Source: Kangiella koreensis DSM 16069
GTDB lineage: Bacteria > Pseudomonadota > Gammaproteobacteria > Enterobacterales > Kangiellaceae
Length of the DNA: 64,000 bases
Direction of reading: 5' to 3'
Assembly (NCBI RefSeq): GCF_000024085.1
Contig: NC_013166.1
Location: 1,364,001 to 1,428,000, forward strand
In this document: piece by piece, positions 8,837 through 17,682 of the stretch
Numbering within the stretch: the stretch's first letter is position 1
Layout: the number at the start of each line of letters is the position of its first letter
Notes under the pieces: model-generated
Told to the model about the DNA's origin: nothing
Seen by the model: only the letters and a program-made list of their open reading frames with translations
Database searches by the model: none
Translations under genes and position numbers: made by a program

Positions 8837-10159
8837 ATGACGTTTAATTCCTCATCAAACAGGTCTTGTAAACCGATTACCAGTCGGTTTTATCAACGAA
8901 CACATTTTTGGTGTTCGCGATATCTATTAGCTTGTTTAATGCTCTTTAGTATCAGTGCAGTAGCAGAAACTACTGATAGCACCTACCCAGTTACTTTAGA
9001 CGAAGCTATTCAAATGACTTTGCAAAACCATCCCGAGATGTCTCGATACCAATACCAAAAGCAACGCTTTGATGGTCTGGTAAAACAGGCGAGTGTGGGT
9101 CAAAAGCCAAAACTTGACGTCACTATAGAAGATGCTTTTGGTTCAGGTGATTACAGTGGGTTTGATATAGCCCAAACAACGATTGGAATTACCTGGATAT
9201 TAGATGGTGATTTGATTGATGGGCGGGTTAAAGCATCAAAGCAAGCTGCATCACAAGTAAATTTTGAAAGAGATATTCAAGCCTTAGATTTATCGGCTAA
9301 CACAGCTAAGATATTTATCGAGCATGTAGCTTTGCAGGAACAAATCAAGTTAGCTCGATTGAATCTCAAACAAACAGAGGAAGCTTATCAATCCATTGTG
9401 AGCCGAAACCAAAAAGGTAAAGGCTCAACAATTGACACTATTCAGATGAAAGCCAATGTGGCGCGTGCAGAATTGATGATTGAGGATTTAGAGCATGAGC
9501 TGAAAGCCAGTCAGCGACGCTTCCTGAACCAGGTTGGAGAGCAAAGCAGGTTGCTGACTCCGAAAGGCAACCTTTTTTCAATTCCAGACATAAACTCTTT
9601 TGATGAGTCATTGGTTAAACTTAAGCAGCACCCAAGATTATCATCCTTTGCCAATAAAAGCCGTGTTCTTGAATCTCAAATCGAATTGGCTCGAATTGAA
9701 GCAGAACCCAAGTGGGAAATATCTACTGGCGTGAGGCGTTATGAAAGAACCAGTGATGTCGGTATCGTTGCAGGTTTTTCCGTGCCACTTGGCAGCAGTA
9801 GTAGCAATGCTGGCAAAATTCAATCTTTACGTGCAGAGCAATCTATTTATCAAGTCGAAGCAGAAGTTCTTAAGCGAGAACTCAACACCCAACTGTATGT
9901 CTTGTTGCAGGAAATTGAGCACAGCAAACATGTAATCGATGTTAATCAGGAAACCATTATTCCGCTTTTAAAAGAAGCCAAAGAAGAAGTTAATAAAGCC
10001 TATGAAATAGGCCGAACAAGTTACCTTCAATGGTTCAACATCCATCAAGACTACCTGGCCGCACATTTAAATTTAATCAGTACCTATAAAACGCTGCATC
10101 TGCAAAATATTGAGCTACAGCGACTGACCGGTACTTCATTAGAAACTTTAGAGAACTAA
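8837..10159 (+). CDS. czcC: Outer-membrane efflux protein CzcC-like (TolC family)
   Basis: This is the outer-membrane channel of the tripartite Czc pump. After a signal sequence (hydrophobic stretch YLLACLMLFSISAVA, about residues 29-43) come two TolC-family repeats rich in coiled coil (for example LARLNLKQTEEAYQSI). The total of 440 residues is usual for CzcC. The start is uncertain: from ATG 8837 the signal peptide has an unusually long polar lead, and the inverted repeat 8870-8890 falls inside these first codons. No better in-frame start was seen downstream. It is the first gene of a czcCBA operon, 12 bp after the BlaR1-like gene. Confidence 0.88.
   Translation: MTFNSSSNRSCKPITSRFYQRTHFWCSRYLLACLMLFSISAVAETTDSTYPVTLDEAIQMTLQNHPEMSRYQYQKQRFDGLVKQASVGQKPKLDVTIEDAFGSGDYSGFDIAQTTIGITWILDGDLIDGRVKASKQAASQVNFERDIQALDLSANTAKIFIEHVALQEQIKLARLNLKQTEEAYQSIVSRNQKGKGSTIDTIQMKANVARAELMIEDLEHELKASQRRFLNQVGEQSRLLTPKGNLFSIPDINSFDESLVKLKQHPRLSSFANKSRVLESQIELARIEAEPKWEISTGVRRYERTSDVGIVAGFSVPLGSSSSNAGKIQSLRAEQSIYQVEAEVLKRELNTQLYVLLQEIEHSKHVIDVNQETIIPLLKEAKEEVNKAYEIGRTSYLQWFNIHQDYLAAHLNLISTYKTLHLQNIELQRLTGTSLETLEN
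8870..8890 (+). promoter_or_regulatory. Candidate BlaI-type operator, copy 2
   Basis: AAACCGA (8870-8876), spacer TTACCAG, TCGGTTT (8884-8890). Over the 24 bases from AAACCGA to TTTTATC it differs from copy 1 at only two spacer positions. It lies inside the 5' end of the annotated czcC frame. The match beyond the palindrome (CAGTCGGTTTTATC in both) argues for a functional site and not chance. Confidence 0.6.
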
Positions 10160-10161
10160 TT

Positions 10162-11400
10162 ATGCATAAGTTTACTATCAAAGCGATTTTAATCAGTTTG
10201 TTAATGTTGGTTTCAGTTGGTTTTACGTCTGAAGTCGCTGCATTTTCTGGTTCTTCAGAAGTGGAAGAAGAAGTCGTAGAGAAAGGTCCACACAATGGAC
10301 GCATGCTACGCCAGGATGGTTTTGCGATTGAACTGTCAATCTTTGAAACAGGTGTGCCACCAGAGTTTCGTGTATGGGTAACTAAAGATGGCGACTCCGT
10401 TGCGCCAGAGCAGGTTGATTTGAACGTTAAGCTGACACGTCTGGGGGGAGTCGTTGATGATATCAACTTTCAGCCAGAAAATGATTACCTCAGAGGCGAT
10501 ATGGTGATCTATGAACCACACTCATTTTTGGTAACGGTTACGGCCAATCATCAAGGGACGTCCTATAGTTGGGAGTACGATAACTTTGAGGGTAGAACTG
10601 AAATCGCCGATAAGGTCGCGCAAGCAATGGGCATTGAAACTGGCATTGCCGGTCCAGCTACCTTGCACCAGACTATCGAGGTTTATGGTGAACTGAAATG
10701 GCCACCCGGAGCACAGCGCCAAATTAAAGCTCGTTTTGCAGGTGAAATTCGTAAGGTCTATGTTGACCTGGGTTCATCAGTAAAAAAAGGGGAGGTTTTA
10801 ATGACCATTGAAAGTAATGAGAGTCTAAAACCTTATTCTATCCGTTCACCGATTACTGGTGTAGTAACTGATTTATTCTCCAATGAAGGAGAGCAGGCCA
10901 ACGCTCAAGTTTTACTGGAGGTTACAACAACCGATAAGCTGGTTGCAGAGTTAGCTATTTACCCAACAGACAGGGCAAAGGTGAAACTTAATGCACCTGT
11001 TGAATTGATGATTAGCGGGTTTGATACTCCAGTTCGCTCAACCATTGATAGCAGCCTGCCTCAGACTCGCTCTGACCAGGCGAAGCTTTACCGCGTTAAA
11101 GTCGATAACACTGAACTCGGGCTTAGTGAAGGACAGTTTGTCACCGCTAAAATTGAAGTGAATACTCTGGAAGTTCCCTTGGCTGTAAAAAGAACTGGAT
11201 TACAGGCATTCAGAGATTTTACGGTCGTCTATGCCAAAGTAGGCGAGCAGTACGAAGTGAGAATGCTTGAGCTTGGTGAACAAGATAGCGAGTGGGTTGA
11301 AGTTCTGGGAGGACTTGAACCTGGCACCGAATACGTTACTGAAAACAGTTTTATTATCAAAGCCGATATCGAAAAATCCGGCGCGTCGCACGACCATTAG
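10162..11400 (+). CDS. czcB: Periplasmic adaptor CzcB-like (membrane fusion protein)
   Basis: This adaptor links the CzcA pump to the CzcC channel. It has a signal sequence (AILISLLMLVSVGFTSEVAA), then the N-terminal domain typical of CzcB proteins (GPHNGRMLRQDGFAIEL, about residues 34-50), then barrel-sandwich halves (KARFAGEIRKVYVDLGSSV and SPITGVVTDLFSNEGE), and the membrane-proximal domain. Length is 412 residues. It starts two bases after czcC ends and is followed by czcA after 9 bp, so the three are one operon. The N-terminal CzcB-type domain supports Zn/Co/Cd as substrate. Confidence 0.92.
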   Translation: MHKFTIKAILISLLMLVSVGFTSEVAAFSGSSEVEEEVVEKGPHNGRMLRQDGFAIELSIFETGVPPEFRVWVTKDGDSVAPEQVDLNVKLTRLGGVVDDINFQPENDYLRGDMVIYEPHSFLVTVTANHQGTSYSWEYDNFEGRTEIADKVAQAMGIETGIAGPATLHQTIEVYGELKWPPGAQRQIKARFAGEIRKVYVDLGSSVKKGEVLMTIESNESLKPYSIRSPITGVVTDLFSNEGEQANAQVLLEVTTTDKLVAELAIYPTDRAKVKLNAPVELMISGFDTPVRSTIDSSLPQTRSDQAKLYRVKVDNTELGLSEGQFVTAKIEVNTLEVPLAVKRTGLQAFRDFTVVYAKVGEQYEVRMLELGEQDSEWVEVLGGLEPGTEYVTENSFIIKADIEKSGASHDH

Positions 11401-11409
11401 GAGTGAGCA

Positions 11410-14400
11410 ATGCTGGATAAAATTTTACGATTTTCGATACATCGAAATTTTTTAATACTGATTGCAGTTCTCGCTTTAGCGGGGCTTGGGCTTTGGAATT
11501 TTAAAAAGCTGCCGATTGATGCGGTACCTGATATCACTAATGTGCAGGTTATGATCAATACGGAAGCGCCCGGTTATACGCCACTTGAGGTTGAGCAGCG
11601 TGTCACCTATCCATTAGAAACCGCATTAGCTGGCCTGCCTGGTTTAGCCAACACGCGCTCAGTTTCACGTTATGGCCTGTCACAGGTTATCGCTATATTT
11701 GACGACGAAACTGATGTCTATTTTGCAAGACAACTGGTCAATGAGCGACTTGTTTCTGCTAAATCAGAATTGCCATCGGGCCTTGAGCCAGAGCTTGGTC
11801 CTATAGCAACTGGCCTGGGTGAAATTTTCATGTTCACCGTTGATGCTGAACCTGGAGCGGTTAACGAAGAAGGTGAACCCATTACCCCAATGGATTTACG
11901 GACGGTCCATGACTGGATCATTCGACCGCAGTTAATGCGCGTTCCGGGTGTAGTCGAAGTTAACCCGATCGGCGGTTATGAGCGTGAAATTCTAGTCGCT
12001 TTTGAGCCGAAAAAACTGCTTGCGTTTAAATTAACTCAGGCTGATGTTATTTCAGCGATTCAACAGAACAATGCCAATCAGGGCGCCGGTTTCATTGAGC
12101 AAAGTGGTGCTCAATGGCTGATACGTATTCCCGGTCAGGCTGAAAACCTGGAGGCTATTGAATCTATTCCATTAAGCACTCAAAACGGTTCAAGCATCAG
12201 AGTATCGGATGTGGCTACAGTGAGCGAAGGCCACGGCTTGAGAACTGGCGCAGCCACACAAAATGGGCGTGAAGTTGTCATGAGCACCGTCTTCATGTTG
12301 ATTGGCGAGAACAGCCGCACCGTTGCGCATGCGGTTGGCGAAAAACTCAAAGAAATTAACGATACTCTTCCCGAAGGAGTGGTTGCGACTGCCGTTTACG
12401 ACAGAACCAAGCTGGTTGACGAAACCCTGAAAACGGTAACCACAAATCTCACAGAAGGTGCCTTATTGGTCATCGTCATTCTGTTCCTGTTGTTAGGCAA
12501 TATTCGTGCAGCTTTCTTGACCGCATTAGTTATTCCTTTTGCAATGCTGATGACTATTACCGGCATGGTGCAAACACGAGTCAGTGCCAATTTAATGAGT
12601 CTCGGTGCTTTAGATTTTGGTTTGTTAGTTGATGGAGCAATTATTATTGTTGAGAACTGTCTGCGGCGACTCAGTCAAAATAGTCATCAACAAGGTCAGC
12701 TAGCATTAAGAGAGCGTCTCGACATAGTCTTTAACGCTACGCGTGAAGTCATTCGTCCGGCCATGTTTGGTGTTTTTATCATCACTGCGGTATACCTTCC
12801 GATATTTGCGCTGGAAGGCGTCGAAGGCAAAATGTTCCACCCAATGGCCATCACTGTAGTCATAGCACTTTTAAGCGCTATGCTGCTGTCGATCACGTTC
12901 GTTCCTGCGGCTACTGCATTGCTGTTTAAAAAGCCTGTTCAGGAAAAGCACAATTACATAATGAAAGGCGCCGCGAAGATCTATCAACCAGCTCTTAGTT
13001 GGGTGTTAAAAGCTAGATGGATTGTGGTTTCAGTTGCTGCTTTGTTAGTGGTTATCAGTGGTTATCAGGCAACAAGATTAGGTAGCGAGTTTGTACCCAA
13101 TCTTGATGAAGGTGATATTGCTATGCATGCGCTACGCATTCCTGGGACATCCTTGAGTCAGGCCATTGCATTGCAAGAAAGTCTTGAAGACAAAATTAAG
13201 GAAATGCCAGAAGTCGAGAGGGTCTTCGCTAAAATTGGTACTGCTGATGTCGCTACTGACGCTGTTCCTCCAAGCGTTGCAGATAATTTTATTATTTTAA
13301 AACCTCGCAGCGAATGGCCTGATCCCGACAAAACTAAAAATCAGGTGGTTCAGGAGTTGTCGGATCTAGTCAATCAAATACCCGGCAATCGCTATGAATT
13401 CTTACAACCGATTCAAATGCGCTTCAATGAACTTTTAGCTGGTGTCAGAGCAGAGCTTGCGATTAAAGTTTTTGGTGACGATTTAGAGCAACTGGCTGCG
13501 CTGGGAGATGAGATTGAAGGAGCGATAAGTTCCGTTGAAGGTATAGCTGATCTACAGGTTGAGCAAATCACTGGGCTACCAATGTTAGTCATTGAACCAG
13601 ATGCAAAGAAACTGGCTCAATATGGCATCTCCAAAGCATTGTTACAGCAGCAACTTGCTACTGCCATGAGAGGAACTGTTGCCGGGAAATATTACGAAGG
13701 TGATATTCGTTCAGACATAGTTGTTCGACTGAATGAAACCAGTCGTTCCAATATGGATAACCTTAATCGCTTACCCATACAAATTAATGGCGATACGGCA
13801 GTTCCTTTACAGGAATTAGCAACGGTGAAACAAGTTATTGGCGCTAACCAGGTCAACCGTGAGAATGGTAAGAGGAGGGTGGTTGTAACTGCTAATGTCA
13901 GAGGTCGAGATCTCGGTTCATTCGTTGAAGATATTCAAACAGCTATCAATAGTAATGTTGATATCCCTGCTGGATATTGGGTCGAATACGGTGGTACCTA
14001 CCAGAAACTTCAATCAGCATCTGACCGGTTAAGCCTTGTGGTACCCTTGACGTTGCTGATGATCATTGGTTTGCTAATTTTAGCGCTGGGCTCAATTAAA
14101 GATGCACTGATAATCTTCTCAGGAGTACCACTGGCTTTAACCGGTGGCGTTGCCGCTTTGATGTTGCGTGACATTCCATTTTCAATTTCAGCAGCAGTTG
14201 GCTTTATTGCTCTATCCGGTATTGCAATTTTAAATGGACTGGTTATGGTGTCCTTCATCAGAGAGCTAATCAAAGATCGTATCACTCTGGATAAAGCTAT
14301 TTTCCAAGGCGCATTAACCCGTTTAAGACCTGTGTTAACAACCGCTTTGGTTGCCTCTCTAGGTTTTGTTCCGATGGCGTTAAATACTGGCATTGGTTCT

Positions 14401-14538
14401 GAAGTACAGCGTCCATTGGCAACCGTTGTGATTGGTGGCATTATCTCTTCCACCTTGCTAACCCTGTTCGTAATTCCGGCACTGTATAAATTACTACACA
14501 AAGAAAATACTCCCAATAAGGAGCAAGTAAGTGAATAA
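11410..14538 (+). CDS. czcA: RND heavy-metal pump CzcA
   Basis: This 1042-residue inner-membrane proton-driven pump has twelve helices and two large periplasmic loops. The motif DFGLLVDGA (residues 402-410 in helix 4) is the HME-1 signature of CzcA proteins that export Zn, Co and Cd, unlike the monovalent-metal CusA type further on. PIDAVPDITNVQV near the N-terminus and GSEFVPNLDEGDIAMHALR in the second half are family hallmarks. It completes czcCBA, and its 3' end overlaps the HupE-like gene by 8 bp, implying translational coupling. Confidence 0.95.
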   Translation: MLDKILRFSIHRNFLILIAVLALAGLGLWNFKKLPIDAVPDITNVQVMINTEAPGYTPLEVEQRVTYPLETALAGLPGLANTRSVSRYGLSQVIAIFDDETDVYFARQLVNERLVSAKSELPSGLEPELGPIATGLGEIFMFTVDAEPGAVNEEGEPITPMDLRTVHDWIIRPQLMRVPGVVEVNPIGGYEREILVAFEPKKLLAFKLTQADVISAIQQNNANQGAGFIEQSGAQWLIRIPGQAENLEAIESIPLSTQNGSSIRVSDVATVSEGHGLRTGAATQNGREVVMSTVFMLIGENSRTVAHAVGEKLKEINDTLPEGVVATAVYDRTKLVDETLKTVTTNLTEGALLVIVILFLLLGNIRAAFLTALVIPFAMLMTITGMVQTRVSANLMSLGALDFGLLVDGAIIIVENCLRRLSQNSHQQGQLALRERLDIVFNATREVIRPAMFGVFIITAVYLPIFALEGVEGKMFHPMAITVVIALLSAMLLSITFVPAATALLFKKPVQEKHNYIMKGAAKIYQPALSWVLKARWIVVSVAALLVVISGYQATRLGSEFVPNLDEGDIAMHALRIPGTSLSQAIALQESLEDKIKEMPEVERVFAKIGTADVATDAVPPSVADNFIILKPRSEWPDPDKTKNQVVQELSDLVNQIPGNRYEFLQPIQMRFNELLAGVRAELAIKVFGDDLEQLAALGDEIEGAISSVEGIADLQVEQITGLPMLVIEPDAKKLAQYGISKALLQQQLATAMRGTVAGKYYEGDIRSDIVVRLNETSRSNMDNLNRLPIQINGDTAVPLQELATVKQVIGANQVNRENGKRRVVVTANVRGRDLGSFVEDIQTAINSNVDIPAGYWVEYGGTYQKLQSASDRLSLVVPLTLLMIIGLLILALGSIKDALIIFSGVPLALTGGVAALMLRDIPFSISAAVGFIALSGIAILNGLVMVSFIRELIKDRITLDKAIFQGALTRLRPVLTTALVASLGFVPMALNTGIGSEVQRPLATVVIGGIISSTLLTLFVIPALYKLLHKENTPNKEQVSE

Positions 14539-15226
14539 CAAAGCGATTAATATCTGCTTAAAAATTATTGTGGCTTTGCTGGCATTGGTTTCTGCTAATG
14601 CCTTTGCACACGGCGTTGATGACAGCACGCGAAGCTTTCTCGAAAATAATACTGGTGTGCAGTTCATTCCCTTTCTATACATTGGCGCTAAGCATATGGT
14701 GACCGGTTATGATCATTTACTGTTCCTAGCCGGTGTTATTTTCTTTCTATACAAAAGCAAAGACGTACTGTTGTATGTCACCATGTTCACCATTGGCCAT
14801 AGCATCACGCTGCTGTATGGCGTGCTCAATGATATTAACGTTAATGCCTATCTGATTGATGCCATTATCGGCTTGTCCGTCGTCTATAAAGGCTTCGACA
14901 ATCTTGGTGGCTTTAAGCGTTTATTTGGCCGACAACCCAACACGCAGTTAGCCGTTTTGATATTTGGCTTATTCCATGGCTTTGGCCTGGCGACCAAATT
15001 GCAAGAATTTCAATTACCTGAAGATGGCTTGTTGAGCAATCTGATCGGATTCAATATTGGCGTAGAAATAGGGCAGTTTGCAGCTTTAGGCATCATCTTG
15101 TTGCTCATCAATGCCTGGCGGAAACTACCATCCTATGAAAGGTTTTCCGTTACTACCAATACACTATTGATGAGCGCTGGCTTTATGCTGATGGGCTTCC
15201 AGCTCACAGGCTACTTCTTAAACTAA
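14531..15226 (+). CDS. HupE/UreJ-family membrane protein
   Basis: This 231-residue protein has a signal-like N-terminal helix (ALLALVSANAFAHG) and about six further helices, with conserved GAKHMVTGYDHLLFLAGV and LIFGLFHGFGLA. These are marks of the HupE/UreJ_2 family, some members of which import nickel or cobalt. It overlaps the 3' end of czcA, so it belongs to the czc operon. Metal transport is inferred from the family and the setting; direction and substrate are unknown. Confidence 0.82.
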   Translation: MNNKAINICLKIIVALLALVSANAFAHGVDDSTRSFLENNTGVQFIPFLYIGAKHMVTGYDHLLFLAGVIFFLYKSKDVLLYVTMFTIGHSITLLYGVLNDINVNAYLIDAIIGLSVVYKGFDNLGGFKRLFGRQPNTQLAVLIFGLFHGFGLATKLQEFQLPEDGLLSNLIGFNIGVEIGQFAALGIILLLINAWRKLPSYERFSVTTNTLLMSAGFMLMGFQLTGYFLN

Positions 15227-15244
15227 TAAGACAAGAGATTAACT

Positions 15245-15778
15245 ATGCAACCAACAGTTAGTAATAAAAGTTTACTCAAAGCGAGCATTATCGCTTTAGT
15301 GATTGCGGCAATCGCCTTAGTAACCATTATTTTGCCGTCAGAGTACAACGTTGACCCAACGGGCATTGGCCAGAAGCTTGGGCTAACAGTTTTAGCCACC
15401 GGCAAGACTGAAGAAAACAAAGTAACGCCTGTTGAAAATGATGCGCAACTTGAGTCAGCCACCAAGACTATCGAGGTGACAGTTCCGGCTGGACGTGGTA
15501 TCGAATATAAGTTCGCCATGGAACAATTCTCAAAGATGGAATACGAATGGATGACTGATGGTCAGCCGCTCTATTTTGATCTGCATGGGGAACCTGAAGG
15601 TGATACTACCGGTTATTTTGAAAGTTATGTCATAGCAACCAATGCCGAAATGAAAGGATCATTTACAGCACCTTTCGCGGGTTCGCATGGTTGGTATTGG
15701 AAAAACAACTCAGATCAGGACGTTGCGATACAGTTAATCGTCGAAGGCGAATTTGAAGTTATTGGTTTAAAACAGTAA
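15245..15778 (+). CDS. Single-pass membrane-anchored periplasmic protein, function unknown
   Basis: This 177-residue protein has one N-terminal helix (ASIIALVIAAIALVTIIL) followed by EYNVDPTGIGQKLGLT and a periplasmic domain rich in aromatic and acidic residues (YFDLHGEPEGDTTGYFESY). Proteins with this anchor and DPTGIG motif are often annotated as transmembrane anchor proteins beside HupE and RND metal pumps. It follows the HupE-like gene by 18 bp and precedes a DUF6488-like gene with almost no gap. A role in metal handling is inferred only from position. Confidence 0.7.
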   Translation: MQPTVSNKSLLKASIIALVIAAIALVTIILPSEYNVDPTGIGQKLGLTVLATGKTEENKVTPVENDAQLESATKTIEVTVPAGRGIEYKFAMEQFSKMEYEWMTDGQPLYFDLHGEPEGDTTGYFESYVIATNAEMKGSFTAPFAGSHGWYWKNNSDQDVAIQLIVEGEFEVIGLKQ

Positions 15779-15791
15779 ATTGGAGACAGTT

Positions 15792-16133
15792 ATGAAAAAA
15801 ATATTAAGCATTTTAGCGTTGGTAATTGTGTTTGCATCGGGCAGTGTATTTGCACACGGTTCGCACGGTAAAATCAGCGGCCAGGACGCAAAGAGCATTG
15901 CCTATAAGTCAGTTAAGCAAATGACTTTTAAAGACTTAGGTTTTGAGCCAGGGAAGCTCAATGAAAGCTGGAAGAAAATCACTGATGCTGACATTTCAGT
16001 AGTCGAAGTCGGAACAGGTTATTTCGTCGTGAGTGCAAAAAACACATCGGAAGAAGCAACTATTTATTTCAAGATAGCCACTAATGGTCAGGTACTGGCT
16101 GCAAGCGAAACGAATAATTTCTTAGAGGAATAA
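15792..16133 (+). CDS. Small secreted protein, DUF6488-like
   Basis: This 113-residue exported protein has a signal peptide ([20 protein letters not shown]), mature start [13 protein letters not shown], and a compact alpha/beta domain of the PepSY-like size ([20 protein letters not shown], then [19 protein letters not shown]). The start at 15792 is preferred over an in-frame TTG four codons earlier because GGAG precedes it. It resembles DUF6488 proteins, which occur beside czc-type pumps. The two His near the mature N-terminus might bind metal. The function is not known. Confidence 0.7.
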   Translation: MKKILSILALVIVFASGSVFAHGSHGKISGQDAKSIAYKSVKQMTFKDLGFEPGKLNESWKKITDADISVVEVGTGYFVVSAKNTSEEATIYFKIATNGQVLAASETNNFLEE

Positions 16134-16134
16134 C

Positions 16135-17190
16135 ATGATCGAAATCATTCCAAATTGGCACCCAATATTTGTTCACTTTACCGTAGCATTACTTGTTATC
16201 TGCGGTATTTTTCAGCTCGTGCTTTGGGTTTTCCCCAGAAAAGCAACTACTACGGCAATGAGTGCCCTGGGTTGGCTTGTCATACTTGGCGCTGTTGCTG
16301 TTCTTGCAACTGTTGGTACAGGCTTACAAGCTTATTATAGCGTTGCTCACGATACACCATCTCATTTAGCGATGACCGATCATCGCAATTGGGCGTTGGC
16401 GACAAGTGCTGTTTTTCTGATTGGCGCGGCTTTATTTTATCTCTTTCCAAGAAAACACCAGTATCTTGCAGGCCTCTTTTTCGTTGCAGCTTTAATCTTA
16501 GTGTCGATCACAGCTTATAAAGGCGGCGATCTTGTATATCGCCATGGGTTAGGGGTGATGTCACTTCCAGAGGTGTCTGGTGAAGGACATGATCACGACC
16601 ATGGTGACGGCAAAGGGCACGATGAGCAAAGCAATCACCACGGTGATACAGAAGAAAGCACTGCAAAAGCTAGTGTTGCTCATGCTCACGATGACACGCA
16701 TGCACATCAGGGTGATAGCCAAGCTCATCATGCAAATGAAGATGATAGAGCATACATCAACCAAATAATCGCTGATGTTAAATACGGTTGGGAAAATGGT
16801 GATGGAGCTCCGTTCCGGAAGCATTTCCTTGATTTTGAAGGTGCCCGATATGTAGAGTCAGGTGGTCAGAACGAAGGCCTTAACGATCTGGTGACTCATC
16901 ATGTAGAACCAGAAAAAGATACTCTTGAATATCTTTCTTTGGAATTCTCAAATATAGAAATACACTTTGAGAACGGCTTTGCCTGGGCAGTAGCCGATAC
17001 CCGAGTTAAAGGTAAAGTTAACAAAACGGGATATGAGTTTGATAAATCAGGCTACCAGACATTCCTGTTCCGCAAAGTAAACGACCAATGGAAAGTGATA
17101 CATACTCACTCATCATCGCGCGATTATCGTGGCGATGAGGTAAAAGACGATCCCAAAGAAGACACCAATGAAGAACCTCATGAGCATTAA
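16135..17190 (+). CDS. DUF2231 membrane domain fused through a His-rich linker to an NTF2-like domain
   Basis: The first about 140 residues are a four-helix DUF2231 membrane domain ([33 protein letters not shown]). A linker of about 55 residues follows that is very rich in His and Asp ([15 protein letters not shown]), then a C-terminal NTF2/SnoaL-like domain ([55 protein letters not shown]). The linker looks able to bind metal in the periplasm. It is the last gene of the czc operon and is followed by a strong terminator. The domain combination is unusual and the function unknown. Confidence 0.75.
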   Translation: MIEIIPNWHPIFVHFTVALLVICGIFQLVLWVFPRKATTTAMSALGWLVILGAVAVLATVGTGLQAYYSVAHDTPSHLAMTDHRNWALATSAVFLIGAALFYLFPRKHQYLAGLFFVAALILVSITAYKGGDLVYRHGLGVMSLPEVSGEGHDHDHGDGKGHDEQSNHHGDTEESTAKASVAHAHDDTHAHQGDSQAHHANEDDRAYINQIIADVKYGWENGDGAPFRKHFLDFEGARYVESGGQNEGLNDLVTHHVEPEKDTLEYLSLEFSNIEIHFENGFAWAVADTRVKGKVNKTGYEFDKSGYQTFLFRKVNDQWKVIHTHSSSRDYRGDEVKDDPKEDTNEEPHEH

Positions 17191-17221
17191 GTGTCATTTC
17201 TGAATATTAGCAGCACGTATA

Positions 17222-17254
17222 AAAGCCCCTAATAAAAAAACGGGGCTTTTTTTT
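17222..17254 (+). terminator. Rho-independent terminator of the czc operon
   Basis: AAAGCCCC (17222-17229) pairs with GGGGCTTT (17242-17249) around an A-rich loop, and a run of T residues follows. It lies 32 bp after the last gene of the operon. Confidence 0.95.
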
Positions 17255-17318
17255 ATTATTCAATCCCAAACCAAGACTCCAGTGCATCAAATAAGTACAA
17301 CACTTTGGAGTTTTAATA

Positions 17319-17465
17319 ATGACATCGATCTTTTCCAAGATACTGTACGGTATCACGTTAGCTATAGTGACTCAGCAAGTCAGCGCCCTTAGTTTAGCTG
17401 AAGAGCTTGCACAGCAAGATGCTGGGGTCTTTGAAAGAGGTTGTAATGCGTTTGATTCTGACTAG
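17319..17465 (+). CDS. Short secreted-protein ORF, probably the truncated 5' end of a gene
   Basis: ATG at 17319 is preceded by GGAG with eight bases spacing. It opens 48 codons with a good signal peptide (FSKILYGITLAIVTQQVSA) and then only about 25 mature residues before TAG at 17463. A ribosome site and signal peptide followed by almost no protein suggests the start of a larger exported-protein gene cut by the rearrangement that brought in the IS3 remnant. It could also be a genuine small periplasmic peptide. The family is not recognisable. Confidence 0.45.
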   Translation: MTSIFSKILYGITLAIVTQQVSALSLAEELAQQDAGVFERGCNAFDSD

Positions 17466-17682
17466 TTAAAACATCATGTTGGTGAAGATTTGTTGTAGTG
17501 GTCATTGGGTTAATCATTGATGTGATTGTATAAAGTGGCACTCGTCATATTTCACATTTGAAATCCTGAGGAAAAACTCGAACGATGAAATCTTATAAGC
17601 CACAATATTATATACCAGTTTTGAAATATTATGTGTAGTGGGAAAACAAACCCGAACACCATTTTAGGTAAATAGGTGTTCA

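Noticed and set aside
14010..14516. 168-codon minus-strand frame inside czcA
   Set aside because: Shadow frame opposite a fully conserved pump gene.
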